Of a stretch of 9,723 nt of DNA, positions 8,681 to 9,723 are shown piece after piece. Source of the DNA: Paracoccaceae bacterium (GTDB lineage: Bacteria > Pseudomonadota > Alphaproteobacteria > Rhodobacterales > Rhodobacteraceae). Position 1 is the first letter of the stretch. Each line of letters opens with the position of its first letter. The notes below the pieces were generated by a model. It was not told the DNA's origin. It saw only the letters and a program-made list of their open reading frames with translations, and ran no database searches. The translations under genes were made by a program, and so were the position numbers. The stretch is from NCBI GenBank assembly GCA_007134405.1, contig SLKW01000011.1:1-9723 (forward strand), written 5' to 3'.

Positions 8681-9723
8681 ATGCAGGTCGTACAAAACCT
8701 GACAAGGCTACCTCCGGACGCCGCGGTGGGGGTCTACCCCATCGTGGTGGACGCGCTTGGCTTTTTGCTGCGCGCCGAACCGGCCAAGCTGGATGAGGCG
8801 ATCAACGAGGTGATGGCGCGGATCGGGACGCTTGCTGGTGCGTGCCGCGCTTACGTCTTCCTGCAGGATGGGCAGGTCTGGTCAAACACGCACGAATGGT
8901 GCGCTCCCGGCGTCGTCCCGGTGAAGGACATGATGCAGGCGGTCCCGCTGGAGGCATCGGCGCCCGTTCGCGACATCATGAGCAATGGTCGTGTGCTGCA
9001 GATCGATTCGGTCGCCGCCTTGCCGGAGGGTCCACTGCGCAATCTGCTCGAAGCGCAGAGCATCCTGTCCATGCTGCTCGTTCCACTGTCGCGCGACGGG
9101 GCCTTTCGCGGGCTTGTCGGGTTCGACAGGGTCCGCCAGGAGGCCCCGTTCACCAGCGCCGACGTTTGGCTGCTCCGCACCATGTCCGACGGGTTGATGT
9201 CGGCCATCGCCCGCCAGCGGGCCGAGGCGCAGCTTTTCGAGGCGCGCAGAGAGCAGGAGGAAACCCTGGACCGGCTGCGCGCGACGCTGGCCGCGATGCC
9301 CGAGATCGTGCTCGAGATCGACGATGACGGGCGCTGCATCGACTACCACGTCGCGCGGCCCGATCTGCTGGCCGAGTCGCCCGAAAAGGTCCTCGGGTGC
9401 ACCTTGGAAGAAACCCTGCCGGCCGAGGTTGCGGCGCTCCAGCGCAAGGCGATGGACGAGGCGCGCGTCCATGGAACCGCAACCGCCCCGGTCTATCAGC
9501 TGGAAACCGGCGGCGCGCTGCGGGCCTTCCAGCTGACGGTGGCGCGCCGACAGAGTCGCGGTCGCAGCGGCGCGGGTTTCGTCTTCCGGATCCGCGACGT
9601 CACCGAGGAAAGGGCCCGCGTCGAAGAGAACGCGATGCTGGGCGAAGTTGTCCGGCGCATGCAGAGCGGCGCGGTCGTGACGGACGCCGAGCTGCGCCCG
9701 CGTTGGGTCAATCCGGCCCTCAC
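8681..9723 (+). CDS. GAF-PAS-PAS sensor protein, N-terminal part (3' end outside window)
   Basis: An open frame of 347 codons runs from an ATG at 8681 off the right edge. Residues about 36-178 look like a GAF domain (AYVFLQDG, EWCAPGV, LLVPLSRDGAFRGLVGFD) of the type found in bacterial signalling proteins. Residues 178-205 are a charged helix or coiled coil (RQRAEAQLFEARREQEETLDRL). A PAS domain follows at about 200-310, ending in the typical FRIRDVTEERA. A second PAS begins near 318 (VVTDAELRPRWVNPAL). The output module, which could be a histidine kinase or a GGDEF/EAL cyclic-di-GMP domain, is not in view. No signal peptide or membrane helix is present, so a cytoplasmic sensor is expected. 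The start is limited by an in-frame stop at 8660-8662; its ribosome site (GCGAG) is weak. A CtrA-like box and a short upstream ORF precede it. Confidence 0.85.
   Translation, partial: MQVVQNLTRLPPDAAVGVYPIVVDALGFLLRAEPAKLDEAINEVMARIGTLAGACRAYVFLQDGQVWSNTHEWCAPGVVPVKDMMQAVPLEASAPVRDIMSNGRVLQIDSVAALPEGPLRNLLEAQSILSMLLVPLSRDGAFRGLVGFDRVRQEAPFTSADVWLLRTMSDGLMSAIARQRAEAQLFEARREQEETLDRLRATLAAMPEIVLEIDDDGRCIDYHVARPDLLAESPEKVLGCTLEETLPAEVAALQRKAMDEARVHGTATAPVYQLETGGALRAFQLTVARRQSRGRSGAGFVFRIRDVTEERARVEENAMLGEVVRRMQSGAVVTDAELRPRWVNPAL

Overview
The window looks like a high-GC alphaproteobacterial chromosome, most likely a member of the Rhodobacterales. The main evidence is an F1-only ATP synthase operon (atpHAGDC, with no F0 genes beside it), the protein sequences, and the strong G/C bias at third codon positions. 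No tRNA, rRNA, transposase, integrase or CRISPR array was seen, so this reads as an ordinary core chromosomal region.

Layout. Positions 1-609 (minus strand) hold the N-terminal 203 codons of an alpha/beta hydrolase related to kynurenine formamidases. It runs off the left edge. A 69-bp gap separates it from a divergent aldehyde dehydrogenase of the succinate-semialdehyde dehydrogenase (GabD) type at 679-2157 (plus). GabD converges on the ATP synthase operon. The 434-bp convergent gap (2158-2591) has no convincing gene but is rich in structure: a gabD-side hairpin, a 5.7-copy 11-bp tandem repeat, two further inverted repeats, and a perfect 28-bp palindrome ending in T-tracts that should terminate the atp operon.

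Positions 2592-7455 (minus) carry atpH-atpA-atpG-atpD-atpC. These encode the delta, alpha, gamma, beta and epsilon subunits, so one transcript supplies the whole catalytic F1 head. The membrane F0 part must be encoded elsewhere. The genes are tightly packed: atpH and atpA abut with no gap, and the atpD stop codon overlaps the atpC Shine-Dalgarno sequence. Two starts were chosen from Shine-Dalgarno spacing: GTG at 7455 for atpH and the second ATG at 3005 for atpC.

Upstream of atpH, in the same direction, is a stand-alone DUF1989 (urea carboxylase-associated / COG3665) protein at 7655-8509. Divergent from it, starting at 8681 (plus) and running off the right edge, is a GAF-PAS-PAS sensor protein whose output domain lies beyond the window. 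A CtrA-box-like sequence and a small upstream ORF precede this sensor gene.

There is no clear novel multi-gene system here. The observations most worth a second look are the 11-bp tandem repeat in the convergent gap, the CtrA-like site before the sensor gene, and the unusual cofactor-loop residues of the GabD-like enzyme.
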